A program made the translations under genes and the position numbers. Of a stretch of 64,000 nt of DNA, positions 8,646 to 18,798 are shown one piece after another (position 1 is the first letter of the stretch; the number at the start of each line of letters is the position of its first letter). A model generated the notes under the pieces. That model saw only the letters and a program-made list of their open reading frames with translations. It did no database searches and was not told where the DNA came from. The stretch comes from Shewanella oncorhynchi (GTDB lineage: Bacteria; Pseudomonadota; Gammaproteobacteria; Enterobacterales; Shewanellaceae), in assembly GCF_012584455.1 (NCBI RefSeq), contig NZ_JABAEB010000002.1, forward strand, positions 310,001 to 374,000. The letters are read 5' to 3'.

Positions 8646-11600
8646 TTACTTAGCTTTAATATCCTGTGCCATACCTTTTACAGGCAAAGGTTGCACTTTT
8701 AAGGCTGGGATTGGCTGTTTAACCAACTCATCCTTTAAATAACTTATTGCAGTTTCAAGCTGCGCATCTTTGCCATTAAAGGTAGCAAAAGGTAAGTTAT
8801 CAACTTCAATATCCGGCGTTACGCCATGGCCTTCAAGCACCCAGCGGCCATCCATTGCATACTGTGGATACTCGGCCACCCGCGCCATCCCTTTATCGGT
8901 CAACGCATTTCGCCCAGATAACCACACGCCCGCCCCTGCCGTTTGCTTACCAATTAAGGGCGCAATACCGAGTGCTTTAATCCCTGCGGAGAAGGTTTCG
9001 CCGTCGGAATAGGTCAGTTCATCGGTTAACACCACTAAATGACCGCGGAAGGTTTGTTGCATATTGGTGTTTGGCGTGCCGTGGGTCGGTTGCCAAAACG
9101 CCCAAGCGCGGCGTAGTAACTTCTCGATAATCCAACTGTCAATATTGCCACCGCGGTTACGGCGAACATCGATAATCAAACCCTCTTTATCGTAGTTGGC
9201 ATAAAACTCACGGGCGAAACTTTCAATATCACCACCGCCCATGGCATATAAGTGCAAATAACCCATCTTGCCCTGACTTGCATCCTCGACCACAGCCGCG
9301 TTATGGCTCACCCAATCTAAGTAACGTAATTGACTGTCCACCACAGCGCTAACGGGCATGACGATGGTTTTATGGGTTTGGCTACCACGCTTAAGCTGCA
9401 GCAAGACTTGCTTGTCCTGCTGATTACGTAAAAGACGCGTGACGTCGGCCACATTCACCACTGGCGTGCCATTAATAGCCAACAGCATATCGCCTTCTTT
9501 AGCATCGACTTCGATACGATTTAACGGTGATGCATTAGCCGGTAACTCAGGATCGTTACTGTAAATGTGCGCAATTTTAACACCATCAGCAGTTTGTTGT
9601 AGACGGGCGCCAAGACTTGCCGCTTTAGCCGCATCGGGATCTTGAGGTATGTCACCACCGCGCACCTGTGAGTGCAAAGAATCTAACTCGCCCATCATTT
9701 GCATGAAGATGTCATTCAGTTCGTTACGATCGGTCAGGCGGTCGAGCAAAGGTTGATACTTAGCTTTGGTCGCTTGCCAATCGAGGCCGCGCATTTTTTT
9801 GTCGAAGAAAGATTCTCGGTGCATCAACCACGCATCTTCAAACATTTGCTGCCATTCAAGCTGCGGAGAAATCGCTAGCTGCCATTGTTCCGTTTGCACT
9901 TTGGCATTATCCGTATCGCCTAATTTATCGCCGCCATCAACAATCAGGAGTGATTTCTCATTACTGTGCTTACGTAGCATCAGCTTTTTACCATCGGCAG
10001 AAACCTCATATTGGCCAATGTCCTCGGCAAAAACCTCGGCTTTGGGGCTTAATCGGTCAAATTTGATGGTCATTAAATTAGGTGCGACATCGTCGCCAAT
10101 AGCTTGATCTAACAAATAAAGTCTATCATCGACGACGCGCAGCTTACTGTAATTGCCTGAATCGACAGGCACTTGCCATAAACGCTGAGAGATCCCTGCC
10201 CAATCGATTTTTACTGGACTCGGTTTATCCTTAGCATCGGTTTTTTCAACTTGATTCGATTCGAGTTCATTGGGTTTACTAAAGGGGAATTTGGCATTTT
10301 TGACCAGTGCGATGGCAAAAATTTGGCTGCGTTTATCAAACACAGGGCCCATGTTTCTATCGCCCCAAGGTGAACTTGGTGTTGCGCTGAATTGGCGGTT
10401 TGACAGGAAATATAGCCACTGGCCGTCACTGCTAAAGGTTGGCGAATAGGACTCGTATTTGTCGCTTGTGAGCGTCTCGGCCTTATTTTCATCCACAGAA
10501 TACAGGACGATTTGCGGACGTTGTTTACCGATTTCCGACTTAGTTAATGCAATAAAACGGCTGTCACTGGACCAGCGGATATCGGCGTAAGGCCCAAGTC
10601 CCTCGCCGTTAGTGATGATTTTTTGATTAGTATTTTTCTTTAAGTCGAACAGCCAAACATTACCATCGTTATCGTCATGGGCGATAAATCGACCGTCACT
10701 GGACAAATTAAGACTCATTCTTAAAGTATGACCGTCTTTGGTTAACTGTTTAGCGCCACTGCTGCCATCAGTAGGGAATTGCCAAATTTCCTGCTGACCT
10801 GTCATGTCGCTAATCGCATAAACCGACTTGCCATCTTGGCTCAACACCGCTTCCCTTACGCGATAAGTCCCCGGCAGTGCAACTTGAACTAAACGCGAGC
10901 CATCAATACCCGCGATCGCCACGTGGCTGCGGGCGGTAATCACCACTTTATCGCCAGCGGGGGCCAAATTAGTCGAAGAAGCGTAATCCATAGGATCTTT
11001 TACCCAATGCTCACGGCGCTCGGCAAAATCGGAAGTGAGTTCAATATTGAGTAACGAGTCTTTAGCGGCCGCAATATCAAACACATGGATATCCGCACCT
11101 AACTGGAATACCACTTTGCCTTGGTCCATCCGCGCACCGCGGACTTGCCAATCTTTAAATTGAGTCAACTGTTTTGCATCTGAACCATCGAGCGCACTCG
11201 ACCAGAGGTTGTCGTTGCCATCGCTGTCGCTAATAAAATAGAGTCTGTCCTGCCATGGCATAGGTTGGCGCACTGAGCCGTCGTGTTGGCCGCTGAGCAA
11301 CTGTGCTTCGGTTTTGCTGCCGAGTTTAAAGCGCCATAATTCACCTTTTGCGCCGCCACGGTACACTTTGGCATTATCGCCAGTCACTTGCAGACCAAAG
11401 CGGGTGAAGTACACGTATTCGTTGCGATCATCAATCACACCTTCAACTGCATCGGCTAAGGGTAAATCTGTGGTGGTGAGGGTTTGAGGATCGACGCTGC
11501 GCAGCATCCAATTATTAGCAGGACCAAAGCCCGTGTCGGTGGAATATAAAATCTCGCCTATGGCAGTCCAGCCCTGAACTCGTACACGGCTATTCTCAAA

Positions 11601-11930
11601 AGTCACCCGTTTAGCAACACCGCCCGTAATGGGGATCACATACACTTCGCTCGCGCCTTCATAGTTGGCAACATAAGCAACCCACTTACCGTCGGCCGAA
11701 ATAGTCGCCCCTAGCTCTTCCGCAGGTAAACTCGTTAAGCGAGTAGCCGCTTTTTGACCTAAGGTCTGAGTCCATAAATCCCCTTCTGCAGTAAAGACTA
11801 AGGTTTGATCGTGCAACGCGGGCGCACGGTAATACCCATGATTGCTCACCGCATCGGCAGCGATGGTTTGGAACGCTGTTAATGTGCCTAGGGCAAGCAT
11901 ACAGCAGGCGACAGAATGGCGAAGTTTCAT
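8646..11930 (-). CDS. Tricorn-like S41 peptidase with beta-propeller and PDZ domains
   Basis: 1094-residue exported protease. A signal peptide (MKLRHSVACCMLALGTLTAF, cleavage near IAA-DA) is followed by about 600 residues of WD/TolB-like repeats (for example SADGKWVAYVANYEG, SSDGRFIAHDDNDGNVWLF) that form the two propellers of tricorn proteases and gate access to the active site. A helical C1 domain starts near EQWQLAISPQLEWQQMFEDA, a PDZ domain near NRIEVDAKEGDMLLAINGTP, then the S41 core. The nucleophile is Ser975 in ELTYSDGETFSAG; YDKEGLIIDVRRNRGGNID is also conserved. In archaea tricorn digests proteasome products; in bacteria a periplasmic peptide-processing role is inferred. It is monocistronic, with a 346-base upstream gap. 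Confidence 0.9.
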   Translation of the reverse strand: MKLRHSVACCMLALGTLTAFQTIAADAVSNHGYYRAPALHDQTLVFTAEGDLWTQTLGQKAATRLTSLPAEELGATISADGKWVAYVANYEGASEVYVIPITGGVAKRVTFENSRVRVQGWTAIGEILYSTDTGFGPANNWMLRSVDPQTLTTTDLPLADAVEGVIDDRNEYVYFTRFGLQVTGDNAKVYRGGAKGELWRFKLGSKTEAQLLSGQHDGSVRQPMPWQDRLYFISDSDGNDNLWSSALDGSDAKQLTQFKDWQVRGARMDQGKVVFQLGADIHVFDIAAAKDSLLNIELTSDFAERREHWVKDPMDYASSTNLAPAGDKVVITARSHVAIAGIDGSRLVQVALPGTYRVREAVLSQDGKSVYAISDMTGQQEIWQFPTDGSSGAKQLTKDGHTLRMSLNLSSDGRFIAHDDNDGNVWLFDLKKNTNQKIITNGEGLGPYADIRWSSDSRFIALTKSEIGKQRPQIVLYSVDENKAETLTSDKYESYSPTFSSDGQWLYFLSNRQFSATPSSPWGDRNMGPVFDKRSQIFAIALVKNAKFPFSKPNELESNQVEKTDAKDKPSPVKIDWAGISQRLWQVPVDSGNYSKLRVVDDRLYLLDQAIGDDVAPNLMTIKFDRLSPKAEVFAEDIGQYEVSADGKKLMLRKHSNEKSLLIVDGGDKLGDTDNAKVQTEQWQLAISPQLEWQQMFEDAWLMHRESFFDKKMRGLDWQATKAKYQPLLDRLTDRNELNDIFMQMMGELDSLHSQVRGGDIPQDPDAAKAASLGARLQQTADGVKIAHIYSNDPELPANASPLNRIEVDAKEGDMLLAINGTPVVNVADVTRLLRNQQDKQVLLQLKRGSQTHKTIVMPVSAVVDSQLRYLDWVSHNAAVVEDASQGKMGYLHLYAMGGGDIESFAREFYANYDKEGLIIDVRRNRGGNIDSWIIEKLLRRAWAFWQPTHGTPNTNMQQTFRGHLVVLTDELTYSDGETFSAGIKALGIAPLIGKQTAGAGVWLSGRNALTDKGMARVAEYPQYAMDGRWVLEGHGVTPDIEVDNLPFATFNGKDAQLETAISYLKDELVKQPIPALKVQPLPVKGMAQDIKAK

Positions 11931-12277
11931 GTATGACCTCTATCCTATTGTTATTTTTAGCAATAGACCCTTTACTACGAGATTTTGCTAGCAGATTTAG
12001 CGAAGAAATTCTTGCCATGGGCTTTTGTAAAAAAACCACAATCAAGTCCAAAGCATGACAATTGAGCCCAACAAGCTAGCAGAATTTGATAGAGAGTTCA
12101 GTAACTTCGAGTCAGAGAAGTTTTAGCAAATGTGTCACATCTTAAATCGTGGAGGAACAACTGAATAAAAGACAGGATTCATTAGAGGAAAACATCAAAG
12201 ATCATAGCGTTACCATATTGCACTAGGATAAAAATATACCAGAGTCGGACATGAGTGGCTAATGCGAAGGGCTAATG
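11931..12277. other. 347-bp interval without a gene
   Basis: This lies between the start of the tricorn-like gene and the end of the binding-protein gene, both on the minus strand. It must hold the tricorn promoter, but I see no convincing -35/-10 pair. No repeat, terminator hairpin or conserved site is evident. Confidence 0.5.
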
Positions 12278-13135
12278 TTAAGGGCTGACATACAGCGTCG
12301 TTAGCGGACTGTTTAGGCGGCTCATATTAGACTGTTTCGCCAGTGTCATTTGTTGCCATTTATTGATCACTCGTGCAATTTCACCGTTATCCATCAATGC
12401 CTTAATCGCATGATTAAACTGCTCTAACTGGCTTGTCTTGATACTCGCTTTACTGAACATTAAATGAATATGGTTTTGATCTAACACTAACTTAAGTGGT
12501 ACTAGCTTGATGCGTTGATGCTGGCTGGCGATATAGGGCATAGCTAAGGTATCTCCGACGATCATATCTCCCCTACCGTAGATAAGCATTTGCACAGACT
12601 TATTTGAGTCGGGACTTAATACTAACAAGTGCTCCTGCTCTAATCGATATTGAGATTCTTGATAATCTGCACCATACCAACCGCTAGAAGGGACAAGTAG
12701 ACGCAATTTTTGGGTAAAAATGTCCTCCCATTTATCGATATTAATCTGATCTTTTTGCTCATAAAGTACAAATAAGCGCAGCTCTTCATCTCGGTAATAG
12801 GTTGAAAAAAGAGCATAGTTTTGACGTTCATCCGTCATAGTCGCTCCCATCAACACATCTAACTGTCCTGCTCGCAACATCTGATGCGAGCGCTTAGCGG
12901 GCACATTAATAAAATGAACTTCACAACCAAGGTACACTGTAAATGCCCGCATCAGATCCACATCTAAGCCTTGGGCTTCTCCTTGAGGATCTTGCCAAGC
13001 ATAGGGAGGCCAATCGTTGTAACCGACTTTAATCGTGTTCTTACAAGGTAAAGGGCTATTGACCTGCGACGCACTTACAGCGGGCAAGACTAAAAAAAGC
13101 ATAAATAAGACAGGAACGTATTTAAACCATGGCAT
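12278..13135 (-). CDS. Periplasmic solute-binding protein, family 3 (amino-acid type)
   Basis: 285 residues with a signal peptide (FKYVPVLFMLFLVLPAVSA). The mature part has the family-3 signature: IKVGYNDWPPYAWQDPQGE, GLDVDLMRAFTVYLGCEV, and GQLDVLMGATMTDERQNYA. These proteins bind polar amino acids or other small ligands through two lobes and usually serve an ABC transporter. No permease or ATPase gene is adjacent, which is common for the many orphan family-3 proteins of Shewanella; some act as sensors or have lost transport. Cys31 and Cys71 could form a disulphide. The ligand cannot be predicted. Confidence 0.8.
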   Translation of the reverse strand: MPWFKYVPVLFMLFLVLPAVSASQVNSPLPCKNTIKVGYNDWPPYAWQDPQGEAQGLDVDLMRAFTVYLGCEVHFINVPAKRSHQMLRAGQLDVLMGATMTDERQNYALFSTYYRDEELRLFVLYEQKDQINIDKWEDIFTQKLRLLVPSSGWYGADYQESQYRLEQEHLLVLSPDSNKSVQMLIYGRGDMIVGDTLAMPYIASQHQRIKLVPLKLVLDQNHIHLMFSKASIKTSQLEQFNHAIKALMDNGEIARVINKWQQMTLAKQSNMSRLNSPLTTLYVSP

Positions 13136-13294
13136 AGGCTAAGTTACTTGCCTCTTAAGTTGACGATCCTCTCTTGATTAAGATGAAGTATAACAATTCA
13201 GCGTCAGACTTCCGCGAGGGGGTTCTACCTCAGTAAGCGTAGTTGTCACTTAGATAGCGCGCCATAAACACCAGCGAGATCACAGTAATTAGCC

Positions 13295-13318
13295 TAAAAA
13301 AGGGAGCCAAGCTCCCTT
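13295..13318 (-). terminator. Terminator of the thr operon
   Basis: On the minus strand AAGGGAGC-TTG-GCTCCCTT is followed by TTTTT. It lies about 60 bases after the thrC stop codon. Confidence 0.85.
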
Positions 13319-13375
13319 CCTGCTTTTACGCCATGTTATTCCACTGCTAGGCAGACATCAGTAGGGCTAAAGCCC

Positions 13376-14659
13376 TTAAGCTAATATTTTGAATAAATGC
13401 ACTTTTAATGCAGCAAAATCTGCCGCTAATTCCGCGGATAAGATGGGCTTACTCGCAACAGCTTCAAGCTCAGGCGGCAAGGGTAAGTTAAGCGTTAACT
13501 CTCTATCCACAACATCCTTAAATTTAGCGGGATGGGCAGTCCCCAAAAATATGCCCACTTCATCGGGCACTAAGGTTAAAGATAAGGCCTTAGCTGCAAT
13601 CGCCGCGTGGGGTTCAGACACATAACCCTGTGCATGCAACTCAGCTAATGCCTGTGACGTTTGTTCCTCCGATAAGCGAATACCCACTAAGCTACTCAGT
13701 GGCCAGCCTAATTTCTCACAAATGGCTTCCACACGCGGCCAGTTACTGGGTTCACTCACATCCATGGCATTGGACATAGTCGCTTGAGTCGGATTGGGCT
13801 GCCATTGACCATTGTCTAAATAACGCGGCACTGTATCGTTGGCATTGGTCGCGGCAATAAAGCGTTTAACTGGTAATCCCATCGCTTTAGCGAATAAACC
13901 TGCGGTGAGGTTGCCAAAGTTACCACTTGGCACTGAAATCACAGGATCGGCTTCATGGCGTTGTTTAGACTGGGCAACCGCTTCAAAGTAATAGCAAATT
14001 TGCGCGAGTAAGCGGCTGATGTTGATAGAATTTGCCGAGTTTAAGCTCAACCCATCGCGGACTTCGGGATCATCAAAGGCGCGCTTAACCAGATCTTGGC
14101 AGGCATCAAAATCGGACGAGACGGCAACTGTATGGATATTTTTGCCCAAAGTCGTGAACATCTTTTCCTGTAGTTCACTGATCTTGCCCTTAGGATAGAG
14201 CACCACCACATTGACTTTCTCAAGCCCATAAAAAGCATCGGCAACCGCGGCGCCAGTGTCGCCCGAGGTCGCAGTCAGGATGGTTAAGCGCGTGTCGCCC
14301 ACAAAGGCATTGACGCATTGCGCCATAAAACGCGCCCCAAAATCTTTAAACGCCAGTGTTGGACCGTGGAATAATTCGAGGCAAGCGCGCTGCTCATCGA
14401 CGGCAACCAAAGGTAAATCAAAGTTAAAGGCACGCTCAACTAATTCATCGACCGCATCTTGGCCTAACTCAGAGGCAAGCCATGCGCCGAGTACTTTTTT
14501 ACTGCGCTCAACGAATGGCAACGCCAGCAGCCCTTCAATATCGTCTAGTACGGGTATTTGACTAGGAAAAAACAAACCTCTGTCTTTACCTAACCCCAGT
14601 TGTACCGCTTCTTTAAAGCTCACTTTCTGCGAAGGGTGTTTTAAATTATATAGTTCCAT
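13376..14659 (-). CDS. thrC: Threonine synthase
   Basis: Last step of threonine synthesis: O-phosphohomoserine plus water to threonine plus phosphate, PLP-dependent. The start ATG at 14659 gives MELYNLKHPSQKVSF, aligning with the E. coli start MKLYNLK; a TTG two codons upstream is less likely. The PLP lysine is in HGPTLAFKDFGARFMAQ; the phosphate-binding loop SVPSGNFGNLTAGLFAKA and the TATSGDTGAAVADAF segment are intact. 427 residues, the E. coli length being 428. Third gene of thrABC, separated from thrB by a 71-base gap, and followed by a terminator. It is controlled with the operon by thrL attenuation. Confidence 0.96.
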   Translation of the reverse strand: MELYNLKHPSQKVSFKEAVQLGLGKDRGLFFPSQIPVLDDIEGLLALPFVERSKKVLGAWLASELGQDAVDELVERAFNFDLPLVAVDEQRACLELFHGPTLAFKDFGARFMAQCVNAFVGDTRLTILTATSGDTGAAVADAFYGLEKVNVVVLYPKGKISELQEKMFTTLGKNIHTVAVSSDFDACQDLVKRAFDDPEVRDGLSLNSANSINISRLLAQICYYFEAVAQSKQRHEADPVISVPSGNFGNLTAGLFAKAMGLPVKRFIAATNANDTVPRYLDNGQWQPNPTQATMSNAMDVSEPSNWPRVEAICEKLGWPLSSLVGIRLSEEQTSQALAELHAQGYVSEPHAAIAAKALSLTLVPDEVGIFLGTAHPAKFKDVVDRELTLNLPLPPELEAVASKPILSAELAADFAALKVHLFKILA

Positions 14660-14730
14660 GCTCAACTCAACCTTTTGATGCTAAACCTTAAATGCTAATT
14701 TGGGGTACTTAGTCTTAGCTAAATTAACTA

Positions 14731-15693
14731 TTAATCGACTCTACGCGTGCCTTGCTCATCGAGGCGACACACGTGGGCAAAGCCACCCACCTCGGTGAGA
14801 TAATGCGCTTCTAACCAAGCTTTAGCGGTATTTGCCGTGGCTAAATCATCGGTAATCGAAAACAGCGTTGGGCCGCTGCCCGAAATCCCCGTAGTCAACA
14901 TGCCTAAATCGGCTAAAGCGGCTCTGGCCTTGTCGTAACCCGGGATCGCGGCGGCGCGATAGGGCTCGGCTAACACATCCTTTAATACGCTGATCGCAAG
15001 CTTGGCATTCTGCTGGTAAGACGCATGCACAAAGGCGCTTAAATAACGGCCAAAATCGATAGTGACACTTTTATCATATTGATCAGGCATGAGTTTGCGC
15101 ATCATTGCCGTTGAGAGTGAAATCCCTGGATAGGCCACAACCCAATACCATTCTTTAAAGCTGGGTATTGCTTCGCAAACTGTGCCCGGCACATTGAGCA
15201 TCAATTGCATGCCGCCCAAATAACAGGGGGCAACGTTGTCATAGTGCACACTACCGCTGATCTTCCCTTCAAACTCGCCCATCAGTTCCAGCAGTGCTTG
15301 CTCGTTATAGGGTCTGTCAAAATGTTCATTCAAGGCATATAACGCCGCCACGACTGAGCTTGCACTCGACCCTAAACCACTGCCGACGGGCAGGTTCTTT
15401 TCCAGTGTGAGTGCCACACCTTCATCTGCTTTACCCTGCGCAGTTAAAAACTCCTTACTCATGGCTGTTAAGAAGAATTCGGCACATTGGTACACAATAT
15501 TGTCTTGCTGATTATCAGGCAGTTTATGGGCCCAAGCGCCGGTTTGCATAAGACTCACACCCGACGCTGCTGCGGCGATAGTCACTCTATCGCCCAGTAA
15601 ACTACCATCAATCGGCGCTAATGCTGCACCGAGTAAATCAAATCCGACTCCTACGTTACCCATAGAGGCTGGAGCGTAAACGGTCAAACTCAT
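14731..15693 (-). CDS. thrB: Homoserine kinase
   Basis: GHMP-family kinase that phosphorylates homoserine for ThrC. The N-terminus [19 protein letters not shown] is the family's first motif, the ATP loop is [19 protein letters not shown], and the third GHMP motif is [12 protein letters not shown] near the C-terminus. 320 residues (E. coli 310). Its ATG overlaps the thrA stop codon by four bases (ATGA), so translation is coupled to thrA. Confidence 0.96.
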   Translation of the reverse strand: MSLTVYAPASMGNVGVGFDLLGAALAPIDGSLLGDRVTIAAAASGVSLMQTGAWAHKLPDNQQDNIVYQCAEFFLTAMSKEFLTAQGKADEGVALTLEKNLPVGSGLGSSASSVVAALYALNEHFDRPYNEQALLELMGEFEGKISGSVHYDNVAPCYLGGMQLMLNVPGTVCEAIPSFKEWYWVVAYPGISLSTAMMRKLMPDQYDKSVTIDFGRYLSAFVHASYQQNAKLAISVLKDVLAEPYRAAAIPGYDKARAALADLGMLTTGISGSGPTLFSITDDLATANTAKAWLEAHYLTEVGGFAHVCRLDEQGTRRVD

Positions 15694-18158
15694 ACACTCA
15701 CCTCACGAGTCCAATTCAAGGTTCTTAATACATCGGCAAAGGCACCAGCAGCGGTCACTTCAGTCCCTGCGCCATAGCCGCGTAGCACAAAGGGAATGGG
15801 CTGATAATAGCGGCTATAGAACGCCAAGGCATTTTCACCGCCTTTAACGCTATAAAGCGGATCCAGTGCATCCACTTCGGCGATACGCACACGGCACACA
15901 CCATCCTCAATTTGCCCAACATAACGCAGCACTTTACCTTGGGCTTTGGCCTGCGCCACTTTTGCGGCAATTGCGGCATCAACTTGCGGTAATCGTGCCA
16001 TAAAGCTTTCAACATCACCTGAATCATCAAACTCGGCTGGCAATACAGATTCAACCTGCACGTCACTGAGCTCTAACTTTAGTCCCACTTCACGGGCAAG
16101 AATGAGCACTTTACGCGCCACATCCATACCACTCAAATCATCACGGGGATCGGGCTCAGTAAAACACTTTTCCCGCGCAAGACCTGTCGCTTCAGAAAGT
16201 GTCATGCCTTCATCGAGCATGCCGAAGATAAAGGATAAAGAGCCCGATAAAATACCGTTAAACTTATGCAGTTTATCACCCGCAAATAACAGTTTTTTCA
16301 GGTTATCGATCACAGGTAACCCCGCACCGACTGTGGTTTCGTATAAAAATTGGCGACGCTGTTTTAATGCCGTTTGGCGCAGTGCTTGATAATAAGCATA
16401 ATCGCGAGTGTTCGACTTTTTGTTCGGCGTGACCACATGTAAACCTGAGTTCATCACATCCAAATACAGATCCGATACTTGCTCGCTCGAAGTGCAATCC
16501 ACCAGCACTGGATTAAGCAATTGTTGCTCTTTTGCCCATGCGAGTAACGCTGGGATATCGCAGGTTTGCTGACTATCGGCAAGCAAGCTAGACCAGTTGC
16601 TTAAATCGATGCCTGCGCTGTCGAGTAACATCTTGTTCGAATTCACTATGCCGCAAACACGGATACTGATGTGCTGCTCTTTGAGCATGGCAGACTGTTG
16701 TTTTATCTGCTCGAGCAGGCCTGCCCCCACATTGCCGCAACCCACTAAAAACACATCTAAATACTGCTGCACATCGAAAAAGCCTTGATGACAAGCCGCC
16801 ACCGCATGCTTAGTCTTACGCTGCTCGATCACAGTCGAAATAGACCGTTCGGACGAACCTTGGGCGATGGCGATAATGTTCACGCTCGCCTGTGCTAACG
16901 CTTGGAAGAAACGCGCCGCCACCCCTTTATGAGTGCGCATGCCATCACCAATCAAGGACACAATTGCGAGCTCATGACGCATAGCAATAGGTTCAAGCAA
17001 GTCACTTTTTATTTCTAATTCAAACTCTTGCTCTAAGGCCCATTTCACTTTGGCCGAGTCAGACGTCGCCACACAGAAGCTAATACTGTATTCAGAGGAA
17101 CTTTGGGTGATTAAAGACACAGACACGCCGCTGCGGGAAATCGCAGCAAGGGTACGGCTCGCCATGCCAACCATGCCTTTCATGCCTGGGCCTGATATAT
17201 CGAACATGGTCTGGTTATCTAAATTGGAGATAGCTTTAACCTGCAAGCCGGTTTCATCGGCTTGGTTTGATACCAGAGTGCCGGGCGCATCGGGGTTAAA
17301 ACTGTTTTTGATATAACAGGGAATATGGAACTGGGCGATAGGCGCAATCGTCTTAGGATGCAGCACCTTAGCGCCAAAATAGGAGAGTTCCATCGCCTCT
17401 TGATAGCTAAGTTGTGATAACAGCTTAGCATCGGCAACCACACGGGGATCGGTATTATAAACACCGTCAACATCAGTCCAGATTTCACAACTTGACGCAT
17501 CTAAACAGGCGGCGAGCACGGCAGCAGAATAGTCAGAACCATTACGGCCTAATGTCACCACTTTGCCCTGTTCGTCGGCGGCGGTGAATCCCGGCATTAC
17601 CCATACGCGCTTTTCACCTAATGCCAACGCACGAAACCTTGGCTTACTCACAGCGATATCGACCACGGATTCTAACGGCCGACCACGACCTAGAAACAAG
17701 GCGCGCGGATCGAGTTGAGCAGACGTGATCCCCTTAGATAGCATCACTTGTTCCATCAAGGCTGCAGATAAACGCTCACCTGCCACCACGATTTCAGCAC
17801 GTATGCCATCGGGACACTCTTGCAGTAAGCTAATGCCACGTAATCTATCCTGCCAAATCACCAGCTGTGCATTAAGTCCAGAAAAGAGCTGTTCACTCTG
17901 CTCACTCGACAACATTGAAGTAACTGCATCTTGGTATAGCGAGGTAAATACTCGCTCAACATGCTGCAGCACAGACGAATAATCTTCACCTTTAACGGCT
18001 ACATCAACCATTTCTAGTAACGCATTTGTCACAGTCGCCGGGGCCGATAGCACAGTGGCTATGGGTTCAAGCTTAGATGACTTAGCAACGATATCCGCCG
18101 CCATCGAGAATCGCTGCCAATTTGCAAGCGAGGTACCACCAAATTTCATTACTTTCAT
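15690..18158 (-). CDS. thrA: Bifunctional aspartokinase I / homoserine dehydrogenase I
   Basis: First and third steps from aspartate to threonine in one polypeptide. The aspartokinase part opens with [17 protein letters not shown] and has the [16 protein letters not shown] motif; two ACT-like regulatory segments follow (near [19 protein letters not shown] and [19 protein letters not shown]), and the C-terminal half is homoserine dehydrogenase ([16 protein letters not shown], then [18 protein letters not shown]). 822 residues against 820 in E. coli. The start is ATG 18158, with AGGAGA upstream; the longer reading frame to 18239 runs into the attenuator hairpin and is excluded. In E. coli both activities are inhibited by threonine. 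Confidence 0.96.
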   Translation of the reverse strand: MKVMKFGGTSLANWQRFSMAADIVAKSSKLEPIATVLSAPATVTNALLEMVDVAVKGEDYSSVLQHVERVFTSLYQDAVTSMLSSEQSEQLFSGLNAQLVIWQDRLRGISLLQECPDGIRAEIVVAGERLSAALMEQVMLSKGITSAQLDPRALFLGRGRPLESVVDIAVSKPRFRALALGEKRVWVMPGFTAADEQGKVVTLGRNGSDYSAAVLAACLDASSCEIWTDVDGVYNTDPRVVADAKLLSQLSYQEAMELSYFGAKVLHPKTIAPIAQFHIPCYIKNSFNPDAPGTLVSNQADETGLQVKAISNLDNQTMFDISGPGMKGMVGMASRTLAAISRSGVSVSLITQSSSEYSISFCVATSDSAKVKWALEQEFELEIKSDLLEPIAMRHELAIVSLIGDGMRTHKGVAARFFQALAQASVNIIAIAQGSSERSISTVIEQRKTKHAVAACHQGFFDVQQYLDVFLVGCGNVGAGLLEQIKQQSAMLKEQHISIRVCGIVNSNKMLLDSAGIDLSNWSSLLADSQQTCDIPALLAWAKEQQLLNPVLVDCTSSEQVSDLYLDVMNSGLHVVTPNKKSNTRDYAYYQALRQTALKQRRQFLYETTVGAGLPVIDNLKKLLFAGDKLHKFNGILSGSLSFIFGMLDEGMTLSEATGLAREKCFTEPDPRDDLSGMDVARKVLILAREVGLKLELSDVQVESVLPAEFDDSGDVESFMARLPQVDAAIAAKVAQAKAQGKVLRYVGQIEDGVCRVRIAEVDALDPLYSVKGGENALAFYSRYYQPIPFVLRGYGAGTEVTAAGAFADVLRTLNWTREVSV

Positions 18159-18204
18159 CTTGTTCTCCTGTACCGCGCCCGACTTAGAAATAAGAGCTAG
18201 AAAC

Positions 18205-18236
18205 AAAAAAGCCCGCTTCTTTGTGGGAAGCGGGCT
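18205..18236 (-). terminator. thr attenuator terminator hairpin
   Basis: On the minus strand AGCCCGCTTC (18236-18227) pairs with GAAGCGGGCT (18219-18210), followed by TTTTTTG. It lies 25 bases after the thrL stop and about 47 bases before thrA. The 5' arm (AGCCCGC) can instead pair with GCGGGCT at 18270-18264, which overlaps the thrL stop codon and would form the antiterminator. Confidence 0.92.
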
Positions 18237-18261
18237 CATCGTTAAAATTCTTTAGGGTGTA

Positions 18262-18333
18262 TCAGCCCGCCCCCACTGTTGTTGTAGTGGTGGTTGTAAT
18301 AATGGTAGTTACTACGAAACCTAGGCTATGCAT
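18262..18333 (-). CDS. thrL: thr operon leader peptide
   Basis: A 23-residue leader: it opens MHSLGFVV, then has two Thr, two Ile and seven consecutive Thr codons, and ends VGAG before TGA. Nine Thr and two Ile codons match the Thr/Ile control seen in E. coli, where low charged tRNA stalls the ribosome and prevents attenuation. The GCGGGCT that covers the last codon and stop can pair with the 5' arm of the terminator, so a ribosome that finishes the peptide masks it and lets the terminator form. No strong Shine-Dalgarno is seen before the ATG. Confidence 0.93.
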   Translation of the reverse strand: MHSLGFVVTTIITTTTTTTVGAG

Positions 18334-18798
18334 GTGTTTGGGCTAATCCATGTTAATTTCTTGATAAACAGAATTGCTTTTTTTACCCGCGCTTGTCAAC
18401 CCCTAAAATGGATTATTTATAGGCAAATATTAACGCTCGATAAAATACTGCATCAAGATTCGTTAATATGAAGTTTTCTAGGGGTAAAAATGCGATTTAC
18501 GCAATGGATAACTGTTAACGTCAACGTAACATGGCACGAAAACCATTAGATAATCACTTGTTTTTAATCTAATTATTTATAATACACTTTCAAATAATGC
18601 GTTATTTGTTCTACCTCATCACTCAGGCTAAATTGACAGGCTAACGAGCAAAAATCACATTACTCATCCTTTCTACCGTAAAGCACCGACAAATTTGCCT
18701 AAAAAAACCTGTGCGATATCTAACATAAGCCACTTCAAATTATCGCCAGCACTAAAAAAGCACGTTATTATGCGCGCACATTACGAATTGGAGGCGAT
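18334..18798. other. 465-bp divergent interval thrL / slyD
   Basis: The left part holds the thr promoter (listed). The rest is AT-rich and carries no ORF. A run of A/T (18560-18610) has no recognisable site, and no terminator is expected between divergent genes. The slyD promoter must lie near the right end, where TTATTAT (around 18765) could serve as a -10, but no good -35 accompanies it. Confidence 0.5.
18372..18399 (-). promoter_or_regulatory. Candidate thr operon promoter
   Basis: A perfect -35 TTGACA (minus strand, 18399-18394) is followed 16 bases later by GCAATT, a weak -10. The start would lie near 18365, about 30 bases before the thrL ATG, a normal leader length. Confidence 0.4.
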
